Assembly: GCA_023449855.1 (NCBI GenBank)
Contig: JAEXHR010000289.1
Location: 1-64,000, forward strand
Source: Pseudomonadota bacterium
GTDB taxonomy: Bacteria > Pseudomonadota > Alphaproteobacteria > Rhizobiales > Xanthobacteraceae
Direction: 5' to 3'
DNA length: 64,000 bases
Shown here: positions 16,857-26,134 of the stretch, one piece after another
Layout of the letters: the number at the start of each line of letters is the position of its first letter
How positions within the stretch are numbered: the first letter of the stretch is position 1
Position numbers and translations under genes: made by a program
Notes under the pieces: generated by a model
Told to the model about the DNA's origin: nothing
What the model saw: only the letters and a program-made list of their open reading frames with translations
Database searches by the model: none

Positions 16857-17873
16857 ATGAAGCGATTGTTGTCTGGCGCGGCCAGGCGAATGGCTCGATC
16901 CGAGGCGCTCGTGCGTCCGATCAGCATGGCGGCGGACATGCTCATGAGCGAGCGCGGTTGTCTCATGACCTTCCATCGCGGAGCGCCAGCCAAGCTCTGG
17001 GAGCAGCTTCCCAATCGCGACTTCTATCTCGATACGACGTTCCTTGACGAGTTCCTGGGTTATCTGAAGCGGCAGGGCTGGGACATCGTGACCATCGAGG
17101 AGGCCACGCATCGCTCCAAGAGTGGGAGAGGGCGCTTCGTGAACTTCTCTGTCGACGATTGCTATCGCGATACGTATGAGGATGTCGTGCCGCTGTTCCG
17201 GCGCCACAACGTGCCCGTGACGCTGTTCGTCACCACGGGCATTCCGGATGGCACGCTGCCGTTATGGGCCGCGGGCCTCGAGGACACGCTGCTCAACAAG
17301 GATAGCGTCATGCTTGAGGACGGTGCTATTCGGGTGCCGGATTTCGAGACGAAGCAGGCCGCCTTCTATCGGATCGCAGATAGCTGGGACGGCCGGCAAG
17401 CGGCCAAGAGCTACGCGAGATTCTGCGAGATGAACGGCATCGATATGAATGCGATGCACTGGAAGCATGCCATTACCTGGGAGATGCTCGAGGAACTGCG
17501 CAACGATCCGCTGGTCGAAATCGGCGGGCATACCGTCACGCATGCCCGCATCTCATCCCTGTCGCCGGAAGGCGCCCTCTTTGAATTGCAGGGCTGTCGC
17601 GATCGCTTGATCGAACGTCTCGGCATCCCCGCGCGGCACTTCGCATTCCCTTATGGACGCTCCGGCGATTGCGGTACGCGTGACTTCGCGATCGCGCGCG
17701 ATGCTGGTTATGCGAGCGCATCGACAACGCGAAAGGGCCTCGTGCTGGGAGGGCAGGATCCGTATTCGCTGCCCCGCTGCACCATCAATGGCTCGGATCG
17801 CAGTGTCGCCACCATGGAATTGCATCTCTCCGGCATGACCGGCCTGGCCGCGCGGATGGCGGGACGTGTCTAG
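16857..17873 (+). CDS. Polysaccharide deacetylase (NodB homology domain)
   Basis: The 338-residue protein carries the three NodB-type motifs: MT1 as FSVDDC near residue 98, MT2 as GGHTVTH near residue 222 (metal-binding His pair) and MT3 as FAFPYGR near residue 262. It should remove N-acetyl groups from an amino sugar in the exopolysaccharide. I chose ATG 16857 after GCTGAGGAA; longer in-frame starts overlap the flippase gene. No signal peptide is obvious, so it may act in the cytoplasm or at the membrane. It overlaps the next gene by eight bases. Confidence 0.9.
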   Translation: MKRLLSGAARRMARSEALVRPISMAADMLMSERGCLMTFHRGAPAKLWEQLPNRDFYLDTTFLDEFLGYLKRQGWDIVTIEEATHRSKSGRGRFVNFSVDDCYRDTYEDVVPLFRRHNVPVTLFVTTGIPDGTLPLWAAGLEDTLLNKDSVMLEDGAIRVPDFETKQAAFYRIADSWDGRQAAKSYARFCEMNGIDMNAMHWKHAITWEMLEELRNDPLVEIGGHTVTHARISSLSPEGALFELQGCRDRLIERLGIPARHFAFPYGRSGDCGTRDFAIARDAGYASASTTRKGLVLGGQDPYSLPRCTINGSDRSVATMELHLSGMTGLAARMAGRV

Positions 17874-19017
17874 CGCGTCGCGCCTCAAGATCCTGTCGAT
17901 CGCGCATCCGGCGGTGAGCCGGGATGCAGGGCGGTTGCGCTACTATCCGCTCGGGCATCGCGACGATGTCGACGTGCATCTTGTCGTGCCGGCGGTCTGG
18001 CATCAATTCGGACGCACGATCGTCGCCGATCCCTCCGACGATCCCGGCATTACCGTGCATGTGATGCCGATCCGGCTGCCGAAGGCCGGGCCGATGAGCT
18101 GGTATCTGCATTTCTATCCGGGCCTGCGAACGCTCATTCGTGAACTCGGTCCGGATGTGATTCATCTTTGGGAGGAGCCGTGGAGCGTCGTGGCCATGCA
18201 GGTGCGCTTGCTCAAGCGGCGCGCCGCCATGGTGATGGAAGTCGATCAGAACATCCTGAAACGTCTGCCGCCGCCGTTTGAATTCATCCGCAAGCAGGTG
18301 CTTGCGAATACCGATCATGTGCTGTCCCGAAGCCCGGATGCGACCGCGGTGGTGCGCGCACGGGGATATGACGGACCGGTGTCCGCGATCGGTTATGGCG
18401 TCGACCTCACCAGTTTTCGCCCCGATGTCGCACCTTTGCTGCCGCCGGTCGCACGGCCGGCATTCCGCATCGGCTATGTCGGTCGTCTGGTGGTGGAGAA
18501 GGGGCTGGACGACGCGCTGGATGCCATGGCGCGCGCGAAGACGCCGGTGGCGCTCGCGCTGATGGGCGAAGGGCCGCATGAAGGAGCGCTGCGGACGCGC
18601 GTGGCCGAACTAGGGCTGACCGATCGCGTGAGCTTCCGTGGTTGGGGCAAACCGGCGGAAGTTGCAGGTTTCCTGCGCAGTCTCGATGCGCTGATCCTGC
18701 TTACGCGCACGACCAATGTCGTGAAAGAACAGTTCGGGCGTGTCATCACGGAGGCGCAGGCCTGCGGCGTGCCGGTGATCGGATCGACCGGCGGTGCGAT
18801 TCCCGATGTGACGGGTGAAGGCGGCTGGATCGTGCCGGAAAGCGATCCGGATGCACTCGCGGCGCTGATCGATCGTATCGCGGTCGATCCGGACGAGATG
18901 CATAAGCGCAGTCAGGCAGCGCTGGCCAATGTCATGAACCGCTTCACTTATGAAGCTGTGGCCGATGATCTCGCCAACGCCTGTTTCGCAGCGGCCGCGC
19001 GCCGGCGCGGCAACTGA
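17866..19017 (+). CDS. GT4-family glycosyltransferase (GTG start)
   Basis: The 383-residue GT-B enzyme begins at GTG 17866 (SSASRLKILSIAHPAV), overlapping the deacetylase gene by eight bases. Its C-terminal half has GYVGRLVVEKGLDDALDAM and KEQFGRVITEAQACGVPVIGSTGGAIPD, the donor-binding region of GT4 enzymes. It probably transfers one sugar in assembly of the exopolysaccharide repeat unit. It ends six bases before the stop of the convergent third glycosyltransferase. Confidence 0.9.
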   Translation: MSSASRLKILSIAHPAVSRDAGRLRYYPLGHRDDVDVHLVVPAVWHQFGRTIVADPSDDPGITVHVMPIRLPKAGPMSWYLHFYPGLRTLIRELGPDVIHLWEEPWSVVAMQVRLLKRRAAMVMEVDQNILKRLPPPFEFIRKQVLANTDHVLSRSPDATAVVRARGYDGPVSAIGYGVDLTSFRPDVAPLLPPVARPAFRIGYVGRLVVEKGLDDALDAMARAKTPVALALMGEGPHEGALRTRVAELGLTDRVSFRGWGKPAEVAGFLRSLDALILLTRTTNVVKEQFGRVITEAQACGVPVIGSTGGAIPDVTGEGGWIVPESDPDALAALIDRIAVDPDEMHKRSQAALANVMNRFTYEAVADDLANACFAAAARRRGN

Positions 19018-19023
19018 TCGCGC

Positions 19024-20202
19024 TCAGGCGCCGGCAGGCAACGCGCCATGCGGCCAGGTTTCCTTGGACGCCTGCACCTGTTCGAGCAGTTCGATATAGC
19101 GCGAGCCCACATAGTCCCAGCCATAGTTGAGGGCGGTAGTGTGGGCGCCGTCCCGCAGCGTTGCGAGCAGATCGGGATCGGCAAAGACCGCCGCGACCTT
19201 GCTGGCGATGTCTTCGCCGTTCATGGCGATCTGATAGCCGTTCACGCCATCGACCAGATAGTCCTCGATGCCGCCAACCGGCGTTGCGAAGACCGGCGTC
19301 GAGCAGGCCATGGCTTCCATGCAGACCAGCGAGAAGGTCTCATAGGCCGTGGGCAATACGAAAGCATCGGCCGCGGAATAGATCGCGGGCATATCGGTGC
19401 GCGATCCCGCGAACACCAGCCGGTTCGCCGATGTTGTTGCCATCTTGCGATAAGGCGCAGGATTGTCGGAGCCGACCACCAGCATCCAGACGTCCGGCCC
19501 AAGACGATCGAGGGCATCAATCGCATGGGCAAGGCCCTTGCGGCGAAATTCGTGACCGGCGAACACCAGAAGCTTTGCATCCAGCGGGATGTTGAATTCA
19601 CGGCGAATGGCAACGCCGGCGGCGACGTCCCGCTTGAATCGCGTGAGATCGATACCGTTCGGGATCACACGGATGCGCGATGCCGGCACTTTGTAAATGC
19701 TCTGCAGCTCGGTCGCGACGCGCGGCGAGACTGCGACATACATGCGATAGCGCAGTCCTCCGATCATCCAGCGATCGCGCAAGCTGACCCAGAGATGCAT
19801 TGGATTGAGCATCCATTTCCAGTCGCCGGCATTACGCTTCTCGATCAGGCTCTGCGCATTCACCGCATGGACGACAAGCACGTCGCCGCTCAGGCTGTCG
19901 CCATGGCTGAGAACGACGGCCTTGGCATGATGATGGGCCGCTCGCGTTGCCAGCATGGTGAAGATAGGCACCACGAGGAAGCGGCCGGCATAGCGCAGCA
20001 CGCCGCGCGTCTTGACGCGCGACAACCACGAGCCGACACGCTCCACATGTGTCCCCGTGGTGTTGCGCTCGCCGACAGCGCTGGCAAGAACTGTATTCGC
20101 GATCTTGGCGCGGCTGAACGCGCCGGCGAGCTCGCTGGCAACGCTCTCGACGCCGCCAACCGAACTTAGCTCCTGGACGATTTGCACGATCTCGATAGTC
20201 AT
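19024..20202 (-). CDS. GT4-family glycosyltransferase, opposite strand
   Basis: This 392-residue GT-B protein starts at ATG 20202 (MTIEIVQIVQELSSVGGVESVA); an in-frame upstream start adds a charged, Cys-containing stretch with no family similarity and is rejected. The GLAHAIDALDRLGPDVWMLVVG segment and YETFSLVCMEAMACSTPVFATPVGG form the GT4 donor site. It faces the other exopolysaccharide genes, so it has its own promoter in the 271 bases before the IclR gene. A role in the same polysaccharide is inferred from location. Confidence 0.9.
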   Translation of the reverse strand: MTIEIVQIVQELSSVGGVESVASELAGAFSRAKIANTVLASAVGERNTTGTHVERVGSWLSRVKTRGVLRYAGRFLVVPIFTMLATRAAHHHAKAVVLSHGDSLSGDVLVVHAVNAQSLIEKRNAGDWKWMLNPMHLWVSLRDRWMIGGLRYRMYVAVSPRVATELQSIYKVPASRIRVIPNGIDLTRFKRDVAAGVAIRREFNIPLDAKLLVFAGHEFRRKGLAHAIDALDRLGPDVWMLVVGSDNPAPYRKMATTSANRLVFAGSRTDMPAIYSAADAFVLPTAYETFSLVCMEAMACSTPVFATPVGGIEDYLVDGVNGYQIAMNGEDIASKVAAVFADPDLLATLRDGAHTTALNYGWDYVGSRYIELLEQVQASKETWPHGALPAGA

Positions 20203-20473
20203 GGCGCAACGCTCAAAAGGGTTGAAAGAACGAGCCGCGAAACTCACCGATGGATCGCAATGTCGATCCGCATCTTTTTTGGCAGGCTTTGACCCGCGAC
20301 ACAATGTCCGATTTTAAAACTGTATGTGATGATGCAGCCGCAGAAACATTTCGGCACATCTAGTCAGTGCAATACTGATCAACGGTCCGCGATGTGTATC
20401 GAATTGAGCTGCATGGTCTCAAAAGGACACAGGCTTGGCGGTCGCCAAAAGGTGGTCGTCCGGCTCGGTGGTA

Positions 20474-21283
20474 TCAGAGGTTAACGGCGGAATAGGCCTT
20501 GCTGATGATAGCCGCGGTCCGCTGCAGCTTTTCGCGCAGATTGATCTGACTTGCCTTGGGCGTTCGGAAGGCCGGTGTAACGAAGGAAATGGCGGCGACG
20601 ACGCCGTTGCCATCGCGAATGCCGGCGGCGACCGCGTAGACATGCGGCGTGATCTCCGCATGCGATTCCGACCATCCTTCCTCGCGGATCGTCGCCATCT
20701 CGCGCATCAGGGCCTTGCGATACGGGCCGAAGCCGGGATCGCGCAAGATCGCGTCGTCGAGCAATTGCTCGATCTCGGCCGGCGGCTGATGTGCGAGCAG
20801 GAGTTTGGGCCCCGCGCCCCGATGCAGCGGCAACGCAGTGCCGACCTCGAAGGTGAGGCGTATCCGCGATAACGACTCCGCGCGTTCGATACAGACCGCC
20901 CGATCGCTCGATCGACGTAGAAGAATGACAGTTTCACCCGCATCCTGCGCAAGCCGCTTCATGTGCGGGCGTGCCATGGAGGACAGGTCGGTGCCCGCAC
21001 GTGCCGCCTGTGCAAGACCGATGACACGCGGCGCCAGAACGAACGAGCCGCGTCCGTCTTCATCGATAAGTTCGGCTTCACGGAGAATGCCGATATAGCG
21101 ATAGGTGGAGGACAGCGGGACCCCGATCTGCTCAGCGAGGCTTTCGGCCGAGTGCCGTGGTCGCTCCGTCGAGAATGCGAGCAATGCGCGCAGAATCTTG
21201 CGCGAACTACCGTCCGCCGATTGTGGCCGGTTCGCTCCATCATGCGCCACGGCGGATCTCTTGATGGCCAATGCGCTCTCCAT
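20474..21283 (-). CDS. IclR-family transcriptional regulator
   Basis: The 269-residue protein has an N-terminal winged helix-turn-helix (about residues 27-85: ILRALLAFSTERPRHSAESL, then PLSSTYRYIGILREAELI) and a C-terminal IclR effector domain with the TPHVYAVAAGIRDGNGVVAA and ISFVTPAF blocks. IclR regulators often control catabolic operons divergent from them and bind a pathway metabolite. Here the neighbour across a 129-base gap is the molybdenum hydroxylase operon, its probable target. Two palindromes lie in that gap. Confidence 0.92.
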   Translation of the reverse strand: MESALAIKRSAVAHDGANRPQSADGSSRKILRALLAFSTERPRHSAESLAEQIGVPLSSTYRYIGILREAELIDEDGRGSFVLAPRVIGLAQAARAGTDLSSMARPHMKRLAQDAGETVILLRRSSDRAVCIERAESLSRIRLTFEVGTALPLHRGAGPKLLLAHQPPAEIEQLLDDAILRDPGFGPYRKALMREMATIREEGWSESHAEITPHVYAVAAGIRDGNGVVAAISFVTPAFRTPKASQINLREKLQRTAAIISKAYSAVNL

Positions 21284-21361
21284 TCGCTACAGCTCGCCGA
21301 TGGAAAAGGCAGTGCGCGTACACCATTTGCGCACGAACAAACCTTGCCATGCCGCTCAGTT

Positions 21362-21397
21362 CTTATACCATAAGATAGTGTTCTCATCAATTGAGAA
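21362..21397 (+). promoter_or_regulatory. Paired palindromes between iclR and the Mo-hydroxylase operon
   Basis: A 13-base perfect palindrome (CTTAT-ACC-ATAAG, 21362-21374) is followed by a 17-base one with 6-base arms (TTCTCA...TGAGAA, 21381-21397) just before the start at 21413. The spacing and AT-rich nature fit operator or promoter elements for the IclR protein. Function is inferred. Confidence 0.5.
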
Positions 21398-21412
21398 GTT
21401 GCAAGCAGCGCC

Positions 21413-22291
21413 ATGAAGCTCCCTTCGTTGGACTACACTTGCCCTGCTACACTTGCCGAGGCGATCGCAGCTCTGGCCAGTCATCAAGGCGATGCAAAAG
21501 TGATCGCCGGCGGCCAGAGCCTGATGCCGATGCTGGCGTTTCGGCTCGCTGCACCGAAACTGCTGGTCGATATCGGGCGGCTCCCCGACCTCAATCGGAT
21601 CGATATTTCTGAAGATGGCGTCGCTCTCGGTGCGCTCGTGACCTGGCGCATGATTGAACGCGATGCGCGTCTTGCGCAGGCTCATCCACTGTTGCGCGCT
21701 GCTATTGCTCATGTTGCGCATTATCAGGTGCGCAATCGCGGCACGGTTGGCGGCAGTCTTGCGCATGCCGATCCTGCGGCGGAGCTGCCTGGTATCGCCG
21801 TGACTTGCGATGCAGTGCTGACGGTCGTGGGCCCGAACGGGATGCGCATCGTGCCCGCGGCCGCGTTTTTCCGTGGTGGGCTGGAGACCGCTCTGGCGCC
21901 CGATGAGCTGATCGTCAGCCTGCGCCTGCCGCCGTGGCGGCGCGGGCGGCGATGGGGTTTTGAGGAATTTGCGCGCCGCCGCGGCGATTTCGCCATGGCT
22001 GGCGTTGCGGCTTACTACCATCTCGATGCGCAGGGAGAGATATGCGATGCGCATGTCGGTGTCATCGGTGTCGCCGATCGTCCGGTGCGCTTGAAGGACG
22101 TCGAGTTGGTCCTGAATGGCCAGCGACCGGGCGTCGAACTGATCCGGCAGGCCGCCGATATGGCGCGGGCTGCTGTCGATCCCCCGGACGATATCCATGC
22201 GGAAGGCGGTTATCGCCGCGACCTCGTCGGCGTCCTGCTCGAGCGCGTGCTTGCCACTGCGGGCGAGATCGACATGCCGGAGGCGGCATGA
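21413..22291 (+). CDS. Molybdenum hydroxylase FAD-binding subunit (CoxM-like)
   Basis: The 292-residue protein is the medium, FAD-binding subunit of a xanthine dehydrogenase-type molybdenum hydroxylase. FAD contacts are visible as AGGQSLMPMLAFRLA near residue 33 and RNRGTVGGSLAHADPAAELP near residue 107. It passes electrons from the 2Fe-2S subunit to an acceptor. It is the first gene of a three-gene set encoding medium, small and large subunits, each overlapping the next by four bases. The substrate is not predictable from this subunit. Confidence 0.93.
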   Translation: MKLPSLDYTCPATLAEAIAALASHQGDAKVIAGGQSLMPMLAFRLAAPKLLVDIGRLPDLNRIDISEDGVALGALVTWRMIERDARLAQAHPLLRAAIAHVAHYQVRNRGTVGGSLAHADPAAELPGIAVTCDAVLTVVGPNGMRIVPAAAFFRGGLETALAPDELIVSLRLPPWRRGRRWGFEEFARRRGDFAMAGVAAYYHLDAQGEICDAHVGVIGVADRPVRLKDVELVLNGQRPGVELIRQAADMARAAVDPPDDIHAEGGYRRDLVGVLLERVLATAGEIDMPEAA

Positions 22292-22785
22292 CGGCGGCGA
22301 TTCCGGTTTGTCTTCGTGTCAACGGATCGGTAGCGACCATGACGGTTGAGCCGCGCATGACATTGGCCGATGGGCTTCGCAATGAACTCCGTCTCACCGG
22401 CACGCATCTCGGCTGCGAGCACGGCGTGTGCGGCGCCTGTACCGTGCTGGTGGACGGCGCGGCCGTGCGCGCCTGCCTGGTGTTGGCGGTGCAGGCGGAA
22501 GGGCGCGAGGTCATGACCGTGGAAGGGCTCGGCGATGCCGCACATCTCGGTCCATTGCAGCTCGCTTTTCGAAAGAACCATGCGTTGCAATGCGGTTTCT
22601 GCACCGCCGGCATTCTGATGACGGCGCATGCTCTTCTGATGGAGGAGCCGGACGCCGATGAGGATCGTATCCGCGAGGTGATCTCCGGCAATTTGTGTCG
22701 CTGCACCGGCTATCTTCCGATCATTGCCGCTATTGTCGAGGCGCGTGAGGCGTATCGCGAGATGCGGCAAGAGGCGGTGCAATGA
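22288..22785 (+). CDS. Molybdenum hydroxylase 2Fe-2S subunit (CoxS-like)
   Basis: This 165-residue protein holds two [2Fe-2S] clusters. The plant-ferredoxin-type cluster is in GCEHGVCGACTVLVDG near residue 43-58, and the second cluster uses CGFCTAGIL and NLCRCTGY. It carries electrons from the molybdenum site to the FAD subunit. Start ATG 22288 overlaps the previous stop (ATGA); an upstream in-frame start would lie deep within coxM. All cluster cysteines are present, so the enzyme should be functional. Confidence 0.94.
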   Translation: MTAAIPVCLRVNGSVATMTVEPRMTLADGLRNELRLTGTHLGCEHGVCGACTVLVDGAAVRACLVLAVQAEGREVMTVEGLGDAAHLGPLQLAFRKNHALQCGFCTAGILMTAHALLMEEPDADEDRIREVISGNLCRCTGYLPIIAAIVEAREAYREMRQEAVQ

Positions 22786-25070
22786 CTGAGCCGGTCATAC
22801 GTCTGGTCGGGCGCGCGGTCGAACGCATGGAAGATGCTCGCTTCCTTGCGGGTTCCGGCACCTTCGCAGACGATCTTGTGCGCGAAGGCATGTTGCATGC
22901 CACCATCCTACGCAGTCCAGTCGCACATGCGCGTATCGTTGGAATTGATGCAGCAGCGGCCTTGGCGATGGCAGGTGTGCATGCGGTGATCACGGCTGTC
23001 GATATCGGTGCGGATATCCCCGTGATCCCGCTGCGCCTCGCGCCATTGGTGGAGTTCGAGCCGTTTCGGCAGCCTGTTATCGCCAGGGACAAGGTGCGTT
23101 ATGTCGGCGAGCCCATCGCCGTCGTCGTCGCTGAAACGCGCGCGCTGGCGGAAGATGCGCTCGAAGCGATCGAAGTGAGGTTCGAGCCGCTGTCGGCCGT
23201 GACCGGACAAGATGCCGGTGCGGATGCATTGTTCGATGGCGTGACCGATAATCTCGCCGTGCAATATGATGTGGGCTTTGGCGACATCGAGGCGGCATTC
23301 GCGGCGGCCGATCACATCCGCACCGAGCGCTTCAGCGTGCAACGGCATACGGCCTTGCCAATGGAGACGCGCGGGGGGCTTGCGGAATGGGACGCTGCTG
23401 CTTCTCGGTTGATCGTCACAGGCGCGACAAAAGTCACCTTCTATAACCGGCGCGCATTGGCTGATATGCTCGGCATGCGCACGGAGGATATCGATCTGAT
23501 CGAGATCGACGTCGGCGGCGGTTTCGGTGTGCGGGGAGAGTTCTATCCTGAAGATTTTCTGGTGCCGTTCGCCGCACGTCAGCTCGCACGCCCGATCAAA
23601 TGGATCGAGGATCGCCGCGAGCATCTGATGGCGATCAATCATTCGCGCGACATCGCCTGTGAATTGTCAATCGCCTGTCGCAGCGACGGCCTGTTTCTCG
23701 GTCTGCGCGGCCGGGTGTTCAGCGATATGGGCGCCTATATCCGCACCAATGGCGGCGTGGTGCCGGCTAAGGCTGCGCAATTTCTGCCGGGGCCTTACCG
23801 CGTTCCGCATGTCGCCATTTCCGTCGAGGCGTTTCTTACCAACAAGACACCGGCCGGCACCTATCGTGGGCCGGGGCGCTTCGAGGCCAACTTCTTTCGC
23901 GAGAGGCTGATCGATATGGTCGCTGCCGATCTCGGCATGGATCCTGCTGACATTCGCCGCAGAAATCTCATCACCGAAGAAGAGTTGCCTTATCCTATCG
24001 ACGGACTCGTTCCCTATGAAGGGCCGACCGCTTACGATACAGGTGACTATCCGGCGGCATTCGAGCGTGCACTCAACGAAATCGGTTGGCACGAAAAGAA
24101 AGAGCTGCAAGGCAGGCTTATCGACGGCGTTCGCCACGGCATCGGGCTTGGCTGCTTCGTTGAAAGCGGCGGTGCAGGGCCGCAAGAGAACGCAGTGCTG
24201 ACGGTGGAGGCGGATGGTTCGCTGACGGTTGCTGTTGGCTCATCGGTGCTGGGGCAGGGACTTGAAACCGTGCTTGGCCAGATCGCTGCCGATGCGTTGT
24301 CGATCTCGTTCGACCGCATTCGTGTTTTGCACGGCTCCACGACGCTGCTTGACGAAGGCTTCGGCACCTACCACTCGCGCGCCGTTGTCATGGGCGGATC
24401 GGCTGTGCTCGACGCCGGCGAGAAACTGCGCGAGAAGATCATGGCGCGCGCGGCGGAGCGGCTGGGGCGGCCGAATAGCGAGTTGACCATCATCGATGGC
24501 AATGTGGTTGCTGCGAATGGCGCGATCGTCTCGCTGGCATCCCTCGCTGGCGATGGCGGTCTTTCCGCCGCCGGGACATTCTCCAGCACGGTGCGCACCT
24601 ATAGCTACGGCACGCATGCTGCGCATGTCACGGTCGACCCGCGGACCGGGCTAGTGCAAATCCTTGATTATATTGCTGTGGAAGATGTCGGCCGTGCGAT
24701 CAATCCCGCCATCGTGCATGGGCAAGCGATCGGCGCTATCGTTCAGGGACTGGGCGGCGTGTTTCTGGATCATCTGATTTACGATGACGAAGGACAGTTG
24801 CTGAACGCCTCGCTGGCGGATTATCTGGTACCGACGGCGAGCGATTATCCTGTCCTGCGGGCCGTCACGCTCGATCTCTGCCCATCACCGAGCAACCCGC
24901 TCGGCGCGAAGGGGGCGGGCGAGGGCGGCATCGTGGCCGTGGCTGCCGCGACGGCGAATGCCGTTGCTGCGGCACTGGCACCGCTGAATGTGGAGATTCA
25001 TCATTTGCCACTGACGCCGCCGCGTCTGTGGCGTCTCATCAAGGATGCGCGCGACCGCGCTGCTGCTTAG
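22782..25070 (+). CDS. Molybdenum hydroxylase large, molybdopterin-binding subunit (CoxL-like)
   Basis: The 762-residue catalytic subunit binds the molybdopterin cytosine dinucleotide cofactor and hydroxylates a substrate, usually an aldehyde or N-heterocycle. Family features are the RLVGRAVERMEDARFLAGSGTF start, GGGFGVRGEFYPED, GTYRGPGRFEANF, the SVLGQGLETVLGQIAAD segment and GAKGAGEGGI near the end with the catalytic Glu. It lacks the AYRCSFR loop of true carbon monoxide dehydrogenase, so it belongs to the broad form II group of unknown substrate. The downstream amidohydrolase and importer suggest an aromatic or heterocyclic compound. Confidence 0.93.
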   Translation: MTEPVIRLVGRAVERMEDARFLAGSGTFADDLVREGMLHATILRSPVAHARIVGIDAAAALAMAGVHAVITAVDIGADIPVIPLRLAPLVEFEPFRQPVIARDKVRYVGEPIAVVVAETRALAEDALEAIEVRFEPLSAVTGQDAGADALFDGVTDNLAVQYDVGFGDIEAAFAAADHIRTERFSVQRHTALPMETRGGLAEWDAAASRLIVTGATKVTFYNRRALADMLGMRTEDIDLIEIDVGGGFGVRGEFYPEDFLVPFAARQLARPIKWIEDRREHLMAINHSRDIACELSIACRSDGLFLGLRGRVFSDMGAYIRTNGGVVPAKAAQFLPGPYRVPHVAISVEAFLTNKTPAGTYRGPGRFEANFFRERLIDMVAADLGMDPADIRRRNLITEEELPYPIDGLVPYEGPTAYDTGDYPAAFERALNEIGWHEKKELQGRLIDGVRHGIGLGCFVESGGAGPQENAVLTVEADGSLTVAVGSSVLGQGLETVLGQIAADALSISFDRIRVLHGSTTLLDEGFGTYHSRAVVMGGSAVLDAGEKLREKIMARAAERLGRPNSELTIIDGNVVAANGAIVSLASLAGDGGLSAAGTFSSTVRTYSYGTHAAHVTVDPRTGLVQILDYIAVEDVGRAINPAIVHGQAIGAIVQGLGGVFLDHLIYDDEGQLLNASLADYLVPTASDYPVLRAVTLDLCPSPSNPLGAKGAGEGGIVAVAAATANAVAAALAPLNVEIHHLPLTPPRLWRLIKDARDRAAA

Positions 25071-25079
25071 GGAACGCAG

Positions 25080-26084
25080 GTGCCGATCGATATCCACGCT
25101 CACTATGTGCCGCCGCAGCTGTTCTCCGCCATCGCGGATCGCGGCGCGATGTGCGGCGTCAGGCTTCTGCCTGCTGGCAATGGTCGCCCGCCGGCGCTGG
25201 GCTTCGATTATGGCTTCAGGGTCCGTCCTTTTTTCCCGCAACTGGTTGAACCGGCCGCGCAGCGTCGCGCCAGTCTGGATCGCCAGAGGCTCGACCGGCA
25301 ACTGGTCGCGACCTGGCCGGATATCTATGGCTACGGTCTGGAGCAGGGGGCCTGTGCGCAATGGCATCGCATGCTCAATGACACACTGGCGGAATGGTGT
25401 AACGCCAATAGCGATCGTTTTTCGTTCGTAGCCTCGGTGCCGCTGGTGGATGCCAGAGACGCGGCTGCTGAACTCGAGAGGGCGATCCACCTCGGTGCAG
25501 TCGCGGTGATGGTTCCTGCCAACGTAGAAGGGGGCAATATCGGCGAGAAAGCGCTCGATCCGTTCTGGGCCAAAGCCGAAGCCCTTGGCTTACCCGTCAT
25601 TCTACACCCTGTTCTCGTCGAGCCAGCCCCGCGGGCGGCGAAATTCGCGCTGACGCAGATCGCGCAATATACGTTCGATACCACACTCGGTATCGGCTCT
25701 ATCCTGTTGTCCGGTGTGCTGGATCGTTTTCCCGCGCTTTCCCTCGTGCTCAGCCATGGCGGCGGTGCGTTTCCCTATCTGCTTGGGCGCTTCGATGTCA
25801 TGCATGAACGGATGGACAGGGCCGGGCAGGGCGATGTTGCCCAACTGGCGCCGTCCGCCTATGCGGCGCGTCTCGGCTATGACACCATCGTGCATGCGCC
25901 GAAGGCCTTGCGGTTTCTGGCCGATACCGTAGGCATCGAACGCGTCGCCCTTGGCACTGATGAGGCTTTTCCGCCGGCCGATCACGATCCTGTTGCAAGT
26001 GTGAAGGCGGCCGGTTTCTCGTCGACCGATATTGAGCTGATTACCGAGGTCAATCCGAGACGGCTGTTTCCCCGTCTTCCCTGA
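25080..26084 (+). CDS. ACMSD-like amidohydrolase family protein
   Basis: This 334-residue protein resembles the amidohydrolase 2 (ACMSD) family of metal-dependent decarboxylases and hydrolases. The HxH pair lies at His6 and His8 (MPIDIHAHYVPP). Further metal or catalytic residues are in VILHPVL (about 180), VLSHGGGAFPYLLGRFD (about 223) and the late Asp in LGTDEAFPP. The GTG start is nine bases after the hydroxylase gene. By analogy it could decarboxylate a hydroxylated aromatic acid or open a ring product. The specific reaction is unknown. Confidence 0.87.
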   Translation: MPIDIHAHYVPPQLFSAIADRGAMCGVRLLPAGNGRPPALGFDYGFRVRPFFPQLVEPAAQRRASLDRQRLDRQLVATWPDIYGYGLEQGACAQWHRMLNDTLAEWCNANSDRFSFVASVPLVDARDAAAELERAIHLGAVAVMVPANVEGGNIGEKALDPFWAKAEALGLPVILHPVLVEPAPRAAKFALTQIAQYTFDTTLGIGSILLSGVLDRFPALSLVLSHGGGAFPYLLGRFDVMHERMDRAGQGDVAQLAPSAYAARLGYDTIVHAPKALRFLADTVGIERVALGTDEAFPPADHDPVASVKAAGFSSTDIELITEVNPRRLFPRLP

Positions 26085-26134
26085 ACCGCGGCGTCGCGCC
26101 GCTCCATTGTATTTGAGAGTGAGAGGACTGATCG

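Noticed and set aside
20252..20269. GGATCG...CGATCC inverted repeat followed by a T run
   Set aside because: The stem is only six base pairs and lies upstream of a gene on the other strand, so neither terminator nor operator is well supported.
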